The notes beneath the pieces were generated by a model. That model did no database searches, had not been told where the DNA came from, and worked only from the letters and a program-made list of their open reading frames with translations. This document shows positions 1 to 7,917 of a stretch of DNA of 64,000 nucleotides, piece after piece. The position numbers were made by a program, and so were the translations under genes. The DNA is from JANNYA01 sp031422315. GTDB lineage: Bacteria; Pseudomonadota; Gammaproteobacteria; Xanthomonadales; SZUA-5. Position 1 is the stretch's first letter, and each line of letters opens with the position of its first letter. The stretch lies in assembly GCA_031422315.1 (NCBI GenBank), contig JANOQN010000059.1, positions 1 to 64,000 of the forward strand, read 5' to 3'.

Positions 1-241
1 AACCAATTATTGCCCTGCCTATTTTCCGTCCCCCCTGCGCCGGCCTAGGGCCCCTGCGACTGGCTCTGGGCGAACGGCAATATCTGTATGATTGCATCCT
101 GGCCAATGTGGCAATTGTGCCAGCGCAGCGCGGCAAATCCGACATTTTCAGGAATTCCACGCTATTAGTGGCACAGCCACTGCTAAAACAGCACGAATGC
201 AGCTATCTTTGCGCACTCATTTCGAAACTCAGAGTGCCACT

Positions 242-721
242 ATGGCGAGCCCAAATCCAAAAACGCAACTCATCGAACGTTTTTACAACGCATTTGGCAA
301 GCGTGACGCCATTGAAATGGCGCGCTGCTACCACCCAGATGTCAAGTTTGACGACCCCGCATTTACCAATTTGGACTACCTAAAAGTGTGCGCCATGTGG
401 ACGATGCTCTGCGAGCGCGGCAAGGATTTGAGCATCGAATTGCCGCAGCTTGACCCAAGTGGCGCGCATGCAACCTGGGTGGCGTATTACACATTTAGCC
501 AAACCGGTCGCAAGGTCATTAATCGGATTAATGCGCGTTTTGAATTCAAAGATGGTCTGATCGTGCGCCACATAGACCAGTTCGATTTTTACCTGTGGGC
601 GAGACAGGCACTAGGTTTACCGGGTTTATTGTTGGGTTGGACTGGGTTCTTCAAAGGCAAAGTGCAGGCGCAGGCGATGAAAAACTTAACAACGTTCATG
701 GCACGTAACCAAGCACGTTAA
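242..721 (+). CDS. NTF2-like (SnoaL-type) protein
   Basis: A 159-residue protein with the look of the SnoaL/NTF2-like alpha+beta barrel: an N-terminal helix (TQLIERFYNAF), the 'ARCYHPDVKFDDPAF' segment typical of this fold, and a later strand pair ending in 'RHIDQFDFYLWARQALG'. Proteins of this kind are small cytosolic hydrolase, isomerase or binding proteins; no substrate can be named. The open frame continues upstream to 92, but the first 50 residues have no family character, and the ATG at 242 places the conserved helix right at the N-terminus. It stands alone, with no operon partner. The fold assignment is by pattern; function is unknown. Confidence 0.7.
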   Translation: MASPNPKTQLIERFYNAFGKRDAIEMARCYHPDVKFDDPAFTNLDYLKVCAMWTMLCERGKDLSIELPQLDPSGAHATWVAYYTFSQTGRKVINRINARFEFKDGLIVRHIDQFDFYLWARQALGLPGLLLGWTGFFKGKVQAQAMKNLTTFMARNQAR

Positions 722-1010
722 GCGCGCAAATTTGCCGCAATTGGGCATTGCGCGCGCGTTGAGATTGGAGTAGTTTGGCCGTGACGCTTCCGCTTTAACG
801 AGCATTCATGATCTGTTTTAGTCCGCTTCGGTCTTCCAAGCAGCACTTCAAAATCAGCCGTCGGGTTAACCCCAACCTGAGCGCGCAAAAACACATCTGC
901 GTCGACGCTTTGAGCGCCACCTGTAATTCGGCAACACATACCGTGAAAATGCTCGAAGCCACCCAAAACACTCAGTCGAGTACACCCAGTCAAATCCAGG
1001 AGGGTTAACT

Positions 1011-1229
1011 ATGTTTGAAAGCCATAGCCAAGATTATGTGAAAGCGTACATGTCGCAAAATGAAGAATTTAAACGCCTGTTGCTACGGCATCGGCAGCTC
1101 GACAAAGTCGTAGGCGATGCCGATTTAGGCGTCAACCCGATCGATGATCTCACCCTAGTATCGATGAAGCGCGAGAAGCTTCGCGCCAAAGATCGCCTCA
1201 CTCATTTATGGCAGCAACGACCCGATTAG
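1011..1229 (+). CDS. DUF465 (YdcH-like) small protein
   Basis: A 72-residue, highly charged, almost wholly helical protein. The pattern 'F..L...H..LDK.V' followed by 'L..MKREKLRAKDRL' matches the DUF465/YdcH family, which forms short antiparallel helical hairpins; the family role is unknown. A strong ribosome-binding site (AGGAGGG, about 1000-1006) precedes the ATG, and a perfect-stem terminator follows 40 bases after the stop, so it is probably a monocistronic unit. Length is normal for the family. The upstream 280 bases hold no convincing gene. Confidence 0.8.
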   Translation: MFESHSQDYVKAYMSQNEEFKRLLLRHRQLDKVVGDADLGVNPIDDLTLVSMKREKLRAKDRLTHLWQQRPD

Positions 1230-1268
1230 CGGGCACTTTTTGCAGTTTAGGAAGCTTCTTGGTTCCAC

Positions 1269-1297
1269 AAAAGACCCGGCAAAAGCCGGGTCTTTTG
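1269..1297 (+). terminator. Rho-independent terminator after DUF465 gene
   Basis: A perfect 12-bp stem (AAAAGACCCGGC / GCCGGGTCTTTT) with an AAAA loop; the T-rich 3' arm provides the U-tract. The A-rich 5' arm means it could also act on the opposite strand. Confidence 0.9.
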
Positions 1298-1656
1298 TGC
1301 GTGAAATCAGCCACTTTTTGCGGAAGGTTTTAGGTTTTAGCGCCCAGCAATACGCGCTTTGCATTCGCCCGCACTCGATGCTCAAATGCTTCTAGAAAAC
1401 GCTATCCGCCGCCAAAGCGCTTCAATATCGGCTTTGAGCGCATGTCCATATCGCCTTAGCGCATCGACTATTTCGGTTTAGCTAAAGCTCTGACGATTCA
1501 TCACTTTGGGTGAGATGGTTGCGGCGGAAATGTACATCAAGCGCTCGCCGCTTTGCGTCCGGTGGAGTCGACGTATGAGTGCCACTTGCAGCGCTCTGGG
1601 CTAGCCCGCACAATTTAGGCATAATCGCGCTTTCACCTTCTTAAATCGAGCGCGCT
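1298..1656. other. Intergenic region without a recognisable gene
   Basis: About 360 bases between the terminator and the GYF_2 gene. Short open stretches exist on the minus strand around 1470-1615 but have no good start, ribosome site or family signature. It may contain the promoter of the downstream gene or decayed coding sequence. Confidence 0.5.
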
Positions 1657-2529
1657 ATGTGGTTTTACGTTGACAAAAATCGTGAGCAGCAGGGGCCGGT
1701 TTCGGTGGATGAGCTTAAGCGGCTGTTGGGCGTTGGTGAGATCACCAAACGCAGCTATTTGTGGCAGGACGGCCGCGCCGATTGGGTGCGCCTAGAAGCG
1801 CTGGCGGGCGAGCTGGGTATTGTGATTGCTGCTCCGCCGCCAACGCCGCAAGCAACGATGGTGATGCAAAAGCTGCCTGTGCAACCCGTTCAATCTGCGC
1901 CAATGCCAGCCCCGGTTATGGCTCCGCCTGCAATGGCACCGGCTCCGGCACCTATGCCACCGCCGCCGCAGTTTAGTCAATCACCGCTGCAAGACATGAA
2001 TTACAGCGCAGGCCCGCCAGCACCGCAATTTCCGAGCGCGCCGCCGATGCAGTCGGCACCGGTTTATGCCAATCAAGCGGCACCTGCGGCGCGTGGCGGT
2101 ATGAACAAGCTGCTTGCGGCGGTGGGTGGATTGGCAGCGCTCTCGTATTACGGCTATAAGCATTTAGGGCATTTGATTCCCGGAATCTCTGATCATCTGG
2201 CAGCGTCGGCACTTGAACAAGTCGTGGAAGATTTACAGCCTGCGCGCGCGGAAATTGAGGAAGTTTTTAAAGAACAAAGCAAGTGCCCAGGCGAATCGCT
2301 GGCGCTAAAAGCAAAAATCAACAGCAATATCTTCGTCGATTACACCTACGGCACGATGGAATCCGAAGCCGAATGCGCCGTGCAGGCCGATCTACCCAAA
2401 GATTTAAAGCACAAAGCCATTGCGGGCACTCGCGTGCTGTTCGTATTGCGAGACGGCAAATGGCTCTGTGGTATGTCGGCTGCGGAAAAGTATCGACCCA
2501 AAGTTTGCGATGAAATTGACCCGGAATAG
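1657..2529 (+). CDS. GYF_2 domain (DUF4339) membrane-anchored protein
   Basis: A 290-residue protein. Residues 1-55 form a GYF_2/DUF4339 domain: 'WFYVDKNREQQGPVS.DELKRLL' then 'LWQDGRADWVRL', the usual 'W..G...W..' ending. Residues 65-150 are a very proline-, alanine- and methionine-rich linker. A short hydrophobic stretch (about 150-165, LLAAVGGLAALSYYGY) could be a membrane segment. The C-terminal 120 residues are a soluble domain with three cysteines that resembles a periplasmic pilin-like or DUF-type domain but is not recognised. GYF_2 domains are thought to mediate protein contacts; the architecture suggests a membrane-tethered adaptor. Function is unknown. It sits upstream of aceF, 97 bases away, with no obvious functional link. 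Confidence 0.7.
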   Translation: MWFYVDKNREQQGPVSVDELKRLLGVGEITKRSYLWQDGRADWVRLEALAGELGIVIAAPPPTPQATMVMQKLPVQPVQSAPMPAPVMAPPAMAPAPAPMPPPPQFSQSPLQDMNYSAGPPAPQFPSAPPMQSAPVYANQAAPAARGGMNKLLAAVGGLAALSYYGYKHLGHLIPGISDHLAASALEQVVEDLQPARAEIEEVFKEQSKCPGESLALKAKINSNIFVDYTYGTMESEAECAVQADLPKDLKHKAIAGTRVLFVLRDGKWLCGMSAAEKYRPKVCDEIDPE

Positions 2530-2626
2530 CGCGCAGCGGAATTTTTGAGTTCCTGCCGCTGCTAGAGCGCCCCGATTTGCGAAATTTCGCATATGCTAAA
2601 CGCTTCCCTTTACTTGGTTACCCGCC

Positions 2627-3943
2627 ATGGCTGCAAAACCCGCACTCGTTCCTGACATTGGCAGTTACAAAGATATTCCGGTGATCGAAATTTTGGTGCA
2701 AGTGGGTATGGCGGTTGCGAAAGACCAAAGTTTAGTCACGCTGGAAAGCGATAAAGCCACGATGGAAGTGCCGGCGCCATTTGCCGGGGTGATTACTGAG
2801 CTGAAGGTCAAACTGGGTGATCGCTTGAGTGAAGGCGCAGTGGTAGCGCTGATTGAAGCGGCGGATGCCGCGCTAGCGCCAGCCACTGTGGCACCCGTTG
2901 CCGCTGCTGCGCCCAAGCCTACCGCAGTAGCCGCAGCGCCAATAATTCAGCCCACGCCAGTTGCAGCGCAAGTGCCCGCGCCGCCAGCAACACCCGTTGC
3001 AAGCATTGAGTCAAATGGTGACTTGCCACACGCCAGCCCCGGCGTACGCTTATTTGCACGCGAATTGGGCGTAGATTTGCGCAAAGTAAAGCTCGGTTCG
3101 GGCCGCAAAGGCCGAATCATGAAAGAAGACGTGCAAAGCTTTGTCAAGCAGGCGCTAGCTGCTCCAGCGGCCAGCGCATCAGCGTCAGGCAGCATTAGTG
3201 GCGGCGGCAGTTTGAACTTGATTCCTTGGCCGCAGGTCGATTTCAGCAAGTTTGGCGCGACCGAAGCTAAGCCGCTATCACGCATCAAAAAGATTTCCGG
3301 GGCGAATTTGCTGCGTAACTGGGTAATGATTCCGCACGTAACCCAGCAAGACGAAGCCGACATCACTGAAATGGAAGCATTTCGTAAAAAACTTGGCGAA
3401 GAGAATAAAGATCTAAAACTTACTCCGCTGATTTTCCTGATCAAAGCCGTGGTTGCGGCGCTGAAAAAATTCCCGAATTTCAATGCATCGCTCGATCCAA
3501 ACGGCGAAAACTTGATCGTGAAAAAGTACTACAACGTCGGCATTGCAGTCGATACACCCGATGGCCTTATGGTGCCAGTGATTCGCGATTGCGATAAAAA
3601 AGGCATGCTGGAGTTGGCAAAAGAACTAGGCGAAGTCAGTATCAAAGCGCGTGATAAAAAGCTCGGCCCGGCCGATATGCAGGGCGGCTGCTTTTCAATC
3701 TCCAGCTTAGGCGGAATTGGTGGTACTGGCTTCACCCCGATTGTCAATGCGCCAGAAGTGGCCATTTTAGGTGTGTGCAAGTCACAAATGAAGCCAGTTT
3801 GGAATGGCGAAGCGTTTGTGCCACGGCTAATGCTGCCGCTGTCGGTTAGCTATGATCACCGCGTGATTGATGGCGCTGAAGCCGCGCGCTTTACCGTGTA
3901 TCTAGCGCAGCAGCTGGGCGATATTCGGCGATTGTTGCTTTAA
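2627..3943 (+). CDS. aceF: Pyruvate dehydrogenase E2, dihydrolipoyl acetyltransferase
   Basis: A 438-residue E2 subunit that transfers acetyl groups from E1-bound hydroxyethyl-TPP to CoA. One lipoyl domain lies at residues 1-80 with the lipoylation lysine in 'ESDKATME' (Lys43). An Ala/Pro-rich linker (82-130) leads to the peripheral subunit-binding domain (about 135-172, 'SPGVRLFARELGVDL..V.GSGRKGRI'). The catalytic domain ends in the acyltransferase motif 'DHRVIDG' (His411, Asp415). The single lipoyl domain makes it shorter than the two- or three-lipoyl enzymes of many relatives. It is odd that neither aceE nor lpdA is adjacent, since these genes usually form an operon. The 'PWPQVDFSKFG' lead-in to the catalytic core is typical of betaproteobacterial E2 proteins. 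Confidence 0.93.
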   Translation: MAAKPALVPDIGSYKDIPVIEILVQVGMAVAKDQSLVTLESDKATMEVPAPFAGVITELKVKLGDRLSEGAVVALIEAADAALAPATVAPVAAAAPKPTAVAAAPIIQPTPVAAQVPAPPATPVASIESNGDLPHASPGVRLFARELGVDLRKVKLGSGRKGRIMKEDVQSFVKQALAAPAASASASGSISGGGSLNLIPWPQVDFSKFGATEAKPLSRIKKISGANLLRNWVMIPHVTQQDEADITEMEAFRKKLGEENKDLKLTPLIFLIKAVVAALKKFPNFNASLDPNGENLIVKKYYNVGIAVDTPDGLMVPVIRDCDKKGMLELAKELGEVSIKARDKKLGPADMQGGCFSISSLGGIGGTGFTPIVNAPEVAILGVCKSQMKPVWNGEAFVPRLMLPLSVSYDHRVIDGAEAARFTVYLAQQLGDIRRLLL

Positions 3944-3994
3944 GTTCCTGATTTGACTATGGTTTTTAACGATGGAGATTGCTGCATTCATCAA

Positions 3995-4125
3995 AAAACC
4001 CTCTCCCCCAGCCCCTCTCCCATAAAGGGAGACGGGAGCCGTTCGAGGTTTCAGTCAAAAAAGAAGTCGATTTTAGCCCCTCTCCCTTGATGGGACATAA
4101 GGGGTTGGGGAGAGGGTGTTTTCGT
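3995..4125. repeat. Intergenic inverted-repeat element, copy 1
   Basis: A pyrimidine-rich arm (CCCTCTCCCCCAGCCCCTCTCCC, in two blocks from 3999) is mirrored by GGGGTTGGGGAGAGGG at 4101-4116, with an inner pair of GGGAGA/CTCTCCC tracts. The total is about 130 bases. A shorter copy with the same ends lies at 8977-9047. It is similar in style to dispersed intergenic repeats common in beta- and gammaproteobacteria and has no coding capacity of its own. Confidence 0.75.
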
Positions 4126-4263
4126 GTTGCCACGCATCTAAGTAAACTCACAAAACCAACCCGCTAGACTGTCAGATTCGTCTGACATTAATCCAGTTGC
4201 GGAACTTACTGATCGCCAAAGGCCGATATTGCATGCTGATACCCCTTTCGCTCAGCCCGTGCC

Positions 4264-4797
4264 ATGAATCGATCTTTGTTATTGCTCGCTCTATTGCTGC
4301 TGGTGGACGCCTCCGCTGCGCCTACTCGCACCGTTTTTCGCTGTGAAGATGCCGCTGGCTTGCTGCGCTATCAGGATGCGCCATGCAGCCAGCTCGAGCA
4401 AAGCCGCGCGTTGCAAGTGGCGGCGGTTGATCCAGTCATCGAAAAACCCACGCGCTTTGCTGAGCCACGCACAGGCGGCCCCAACAGCCGCCAAACCAGC
4501 AGTTCAACACACTTCGCGCAAGCAGCCAATGCCGAAACTTCGCCGATCACGAATCGAAAAAAGCAGCGCCGAAATCGTAAGGCGCATCTGGTAACCCAGC
4601 TGCCGCAGGGCGCATGCCCTGCAACCTATGAAGACGCCGGTGTTTACGTGCAGGGCAAAACCCGCTGGCAAGCGCCGGGAGGCGGGTCGGGCAAAAGTAA
4701 AACACCAGCCAGCGCGATCTATGCGCACTATCGCAGCTTGCCGGGCAAAACCTATTTGAAAAACCAGGGTTTGTGGCCGGCGCACTGCCCGCCCTGA
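4264..4797 (+). CDS. Exported DUF4124-domain protein
   Basis: A 177-residue protein with a clean signal peptide (residues 1-18, 'LLLLALLLLVDASAA') and an N-terminal DUF4124 segment: 'VFRCEDAAGLLRYQDAPC', the usual 'Y.C.D..G...Y.D.PC' pattern with its two cysteines. The middle is a basic, low-complexity linker. The C-terminal 60 residues include two more cysteines ('GACPATYEDAG' and 'LWPAHCPP'). It is probably periplasmic. DUF4124 proteins have no firmly assigned function. The next gene starts about 140 bases on. Confidence 0.75.
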   Translation: MNRSLLLLALLLLVDASAAPTRTVFRCEDAAGLLRYQDAPCSQLEQSRALQVAAVDPVIEKPTRFAEPRTGGPNSRQTSSSTHFAQAANAETSPITNRKKQRRNRKAHLVTQLPQGACPATYEDAGVYVQGKTRWQAPGGGSGKSKTPASAIYAHYRSLPGKTYLKNQGLWPAHCPP

Positions 4798-4937
4798 GTT
4801 GGCAGTGCAGCCAAAATCTAGAAAGACTGAGACCCCCAGATGCAAACAAGGATGTGCAGCCCACGCAGTTTTATCTGCACAACCGCGCCAAGCGCTGCTA
4901 CTATCACAAAATCTTAAGAACTAACCCCGAAGCTTTG

Positions 4938-5648
4938 ATGCGGATAGAAATCGGCCATGGCACCCACACAGGGTTGCGACGTGGACACAACGAGGACACG
5001 CTGCTGGTCGATGAAAAAATCGGCCTTTGCATTGTGGCGGATGGCATGGGCGGGCTAGCTTCGGGCGAAGTGGCATCAGCGATGGCGCGCGATATCGTTT
5101 GCGAGCTAGTAACCAACGGCACAACGATTGCGTCAGCGATTACGCAATCACACGCGGCCATTTTGAATCAGATTGAAGCCACCGACCCCGACAAACGAAT
5201 GGGCTCGACGATTGTGGCGGTCAAATTAGCGGACAAAAATTTTGAGATTGCTTGGGTCGGTGATAGTCGAATCTATCGCTACGACAATTTCGTGCTCAAG
5301 CAAATCAGCCACGATCATTCCTACGTGCAGGCGCTGATTGATCGGCATTTGATCACCCCCGAAGAAGCGCGCCGAAGCCCGCACAAAAATTTGGTGACGC
5401 AAGCACTCGGTGCGGTCAGCGAATGCGAGCTGAAAGTGGACGTAGCAACCGGTGAAATCATGCACGGCACGCAAATTCTACTTTGTTCCGATGGCCTAAC
5501 CGGCGATGTCGACGACGACAGCATCTCCGATATTTTAGCTGACGAAAGCCGTGTGCAAGATGCCGTCGACGCGCTCATTCAAGCCGCACTGAACGGCGGC
5601 GGCAACGACAATATCACCGTGGTTTTGCTGCGCTTTTTTGACGAATAA
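4938..5648 (+). CDS. PP2C-family serine/threonine phosphatase
   Basis: A 236-residue single-domain PPM/PP2C phosphatase of the bacterial Stp type, which removes phosphate from Ser/Thr of target proteins using two Mn2+/Mg2+ ions. The motif order is complete: 'GLRRGHNEDT' (12-21), 'VADGMGG' (33-39), 'WVGDSR' (106-111), 'SDGLTGD' (184-190) and 'GNDNITVVL' (222-230), which supply the metal-binding aspartates. The open frame runs upstream to 4773, but ATG 4938 puts the family start right before the first motif. No Ser/Thr kinase gene is adjacent, so its partner must lie elsewhere. The gene ends inside a 124-bp inverted-repeat element. Confidence 0.88.
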   Translation: MRIEIGHGTHTGLRRGHNEDTLLVDEKIGLCIVADGMGGLASGEVASAMARDIVCELVTNGTTIASAITQSHAAILNQIEATDPDKRMGSTIVAVKLADKNFEIAWVGDSRIYRYDNFVLKQISHDHSYVQALIDRHLITPEEARRSPHKNLVTQALGAVSECELKVDVATGEIMHGTQILLCSDGLTGDVDDDSISDILADESRVQDAVDALIQAALNGGGNDNITVVLLRFFDE

Positions 5649-5771
5649 TTCCAATTCTAAATCAGTTAGCTAATTGCGTTGGCTCGTTCCGGTCTCCTGG
5701 CCGTACATTAAGTACGTCTTCGTCGATCCTCGCGTCGCCGCCTTATTATCGTCCTGATTTAGAATTGGAAT
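5648..5771. repeat. MITE-like element with perfect 18-bp terminal inverted repeats
   Basis: The left end ATTCCAATTCTAAATCAG (5648-5665) is the exact reverse complement of the right end at 5754-5771. The 88-bp core has no open frame and includes a near-palindrome around CGTACATTAAGTACG. The left end overlaps the PP2C stop codon, so insertion could have supplied or reshaped the C-terminus. Perfect long terminal repeats and small size are what is expected of a miniature transposable element. Confidence 0.75.
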
Positions 5772-5802
5772 AAGCAGTCGCCGTTTTTGTTTCGGTAAAA
5801 AC

Positions 5803-6699
5803 GTGACAAGCGAATCCAGACCAACCACTCAACTCGGCCCGCGCGCCCGCCTGCTTTGGTGGGTACTGCGCCTATTCGGGCTTTTTCCGCTTACTTGGAT
5901 GCAGCAATTCGGCCGATGCGCCGGCCGTGTTTTGGCCATTTTGCCGCTACGCGAATGCCAAGTCGCGCATCGCAATGTGCAGCTTTGCTTTCCCGAGCTA
6001 CCAGCGCCAGCACAGCGCCAGCTTGCACGCGCAGCCGTTATTCAAACGGTGCAAAGCCTGTTTGAACTGCCCTGGATTTGGACCCGTCCATCCGCCGAAC
6101 TGCTAAAAAAAATCGATGCCGTTTATGGGCTTGAGCAGCTCACACATGCGCTAGCAAGCGGCCGTGGCACGATCATCGCTGCGCCGCACTTTGGCGCGTG
6201 GGAACTGTTGAATCGCTGGCTAGCCGAACAAACGCCGATGAGCGTGCTGTATCGCGCGCCGAAATCCGCTTGGCTAGAACCGCTTTTGGTGCAATGCCGC
6301 GCCCGTCTGCAAATTGCCATGCTGCGCGCAGAACCAGCCGCCGTGCGCGCGCTGCTCAAGCAATTGCAAGCTGGCAAAGTGATCGCAATATTGCCCGACC
6401 AACAGCCCAAAGTAGGCGAGGGTGAATTCGCCGATTTTTTCAACATTCCCGCCATGACCATGACGCTGCTGCCCAAACTCGCTCAGCGCACCGGTGCGAC
6501 AGTGCTATTTTGCTCCGCACAGCGAATAGCCAACGGACGCTTCACTATTCGGATCGAACCTGCCGAGCCGGAAGTGATAGACGCGGCCGCGCTTAACGCC
6601 AATGTCGAACGAATTGCTAGGCGGGATCCTAGTCAATATCAGCTGACTTATAAGCGGTTTTCGATGCGGCCTGAGGGTGTAGGGCGGCGATATGAGTGA
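5803..6699 (+). CDS. LpxL/HtrB-type lysophospholipid/lipid A acyltransferase
   Basis: A 298-residue inner-membrane acyltransferase of the LpxL/LpxM family, which adds secondary acyl chains to the lipid A precursor at the cytoplasmic face. A hydrophobic N-terminal anchor lies at about 15-48. The catalytic H-x4-E motif is 'HFGAWE' (His129, Glu134). Further family marks are 'ILPDQQPK' near 204-211 and the closing 'QYQLTYKRF', close to the usual 'QY.W.YKRF'. Translation starts at GTG 5803; no better ATG lies nearby. Members of this family also acylate other lipids, so lipid A is the likely but not proven substrate. Confidence 0.85.
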   Translation: MTSESRPTTQLGPRARLLWWVLRLFGLFPLTWMQQFGRCAGRVLAILPLRECQVAHRNVQLCFPELPAPAQRQLARAAVIQTVQSLFELPWIWTRPSAELLKKIDAVYGLEQLTHALASGRGTIIAAPHFGAWELLNRWLAEQTPMSVLYRAPKSAWLEPLLVQCRARLQIAMLRAEPAAVRALLKQLQAGKVIAILPDQQPKVGEGEFADFFNIPAMTMTLLPKLAQRTGATVLFCSAQRIANGRFTIRIEPAEPEVIDAAALNANVERIARRDPSQYQLTYKRFSMRPEGVGRRYE

Positions 6700-6871
6700 G
6701 TCTACGCCTGCGTGGAACTACCGAGTATCCGCTTTGGCAAACGCCGAAACTATCGCTTGCAGTTTCCATACGCTACCGTATAGTTCGCTCCGCAATTTAT
6801 ACAAACCAAAGCCTAAGCGAGCCTTAAGAAAACCAAATCCGAAAAACCAATTGCACATCCTGGGAGGGAAT

Positions 6872-7816
6872 ATGTGGAATAAAACGCTATCGAAAATCGT
6901 ACTTGCATTTGCGCTTGCAATCACCGCGCTCGGCGTCAACAAGGCGCAGGCGCAGAGCACCGGTTACACGCAAACGCGCTATCCGATCGTTTTAGTACAC
7001 GGCTTATTGGGCTTTGATCGTTTGTTGGGGGTTTACGACTATTTTTATGGCATTCCGGGCGAGCTGCGTTCCGGTGGCGCTCGGGTTTACACGGCGAATG
7101 TGTCCAGCTCAAATTTTTCTGAAGTGCGGGGCGAGCAATTAATCCGCTATTTGGACAGCATCAAAGCCGCTACCGGGGCGCAAAAATTTAATCTGATTGG
7201 TCATAGCCATGGTGGCCCGACTGCGCGCTACGTGGCGTCGGTGCGGCCTGATTTGGTCGCGTCAATGACCAGCGTGGGTGCGCCGCATGCAGGCAGTAAA
7301 ACAGCGGACGGTTTGGCAACCATTGCACCGCCTGGATCTTTGCAAGAGCGCTTGGCCGCCGGTTTCGTCACCGCGCTTTCAGCGTTTGTTGAATTTTTGT
7401 CGGGCGATAATGACCCGCAAAATGCGCTTGGTGCTTTAACTAGCTTGAGCACCAGCGGTGCGACGGCGTTCAACAACCGCTTTCCACAAGGCAAGCCAGT
7501 CAGCAGCTGCGGGCAGGGCGCAGCCGTGGTGAATAACGTTCGTTACTATTCAATGGGCGGCACCAATGTGTTGACTAATTTTTTAGACGTCTCAGATCCA
7601 CTACTGGGCGCTGCTGGATTATTTTTTGGTTCGGAAAGCAATGACGGCCTGGTTGGGCGCTGCTCAAGCCACTGGGGCGTGGTATTGCGTGATGACTACA
7701 GCTGGAACCATGGTGATGAAGTTAACCAGGTGCTCGGTTTGCGCAGCCTATTTAGCTCAAGCCCGATCAGCGTTTATCGAGCACAGGCGAATCGCTTAAA
7801 GCTTCTAGGCTTGTAG
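6872..7816 (+). CDS. Secreted triacylglycerol lipase, family I (Pseudomonas/Burkholderia type)
   Basis: A 314-residue secreted lipase. A signal peptide (1-27, ending AQA) is followed by 'YPIVLVHGLLGF' with the oxyanion-hole region. The catalytic triad by comparison with known family I enzymes is Ser112 in 'GHSHGG', Asp258 in 'SNDGLVG' and His280 in 'WNHGDEVNQ'. Cys213 and Cys264 should form the conserved disulphide, and the Asp residues near them the Ca2+ site. A strong ribosome site (GGGAGGG) precedes ATG 6872, so the longer open frame from 6692 is not used. The lipase-specific foldase follows directly, as in lipAB operons. It is probably exported by Sec, folded in the periplasm and secreted by a type II system. 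Confidence 0.92.
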   Translation: MWNKTLSKIVLAFALAITALGVNKAQAQSTGYTQTRYPIVLVHGLLGFDRLLGVYDYFYGIPGELRSGGARVYTANVSSSNFSEVRGEQLIRYLDSIKAATGAQKFNLIGHSHGGPTARYVASVRPDLVASMTSVGAPHAGSKTADGLATIAPPGSLQERLAAGFVTALSAFVEFLSGDNDPQNALGALTSLSTSGATAFNNRFPQGKPVSSCGQGAAVVNNVRYYSMGGTNVLTNFLDVSDPLLGAAGLFFGSESNDGLVGRCSSHWGVVLRDDYSWNHGDEVNQVLGLRSLFSSSPISVYRAQANRLKLLGL

Positions 7817-7917
7817 CGTTCAGCGTTTGTGAGCGACTCATTGGCCGCTCACAAAATCGCTGTCTGTGGCTTTCTGAAGCTTGAGGTTTAGCCATCAAAT
7901 CTCCTAGAAAAAGACTA

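Noticed and set aside
808..1008. 66-codon frame before the DUF465 gene
   Set aside because: No ribosome site, no known motif, and the sequence ends exactly at the DUF465 ribosome site; more likely a leader region.
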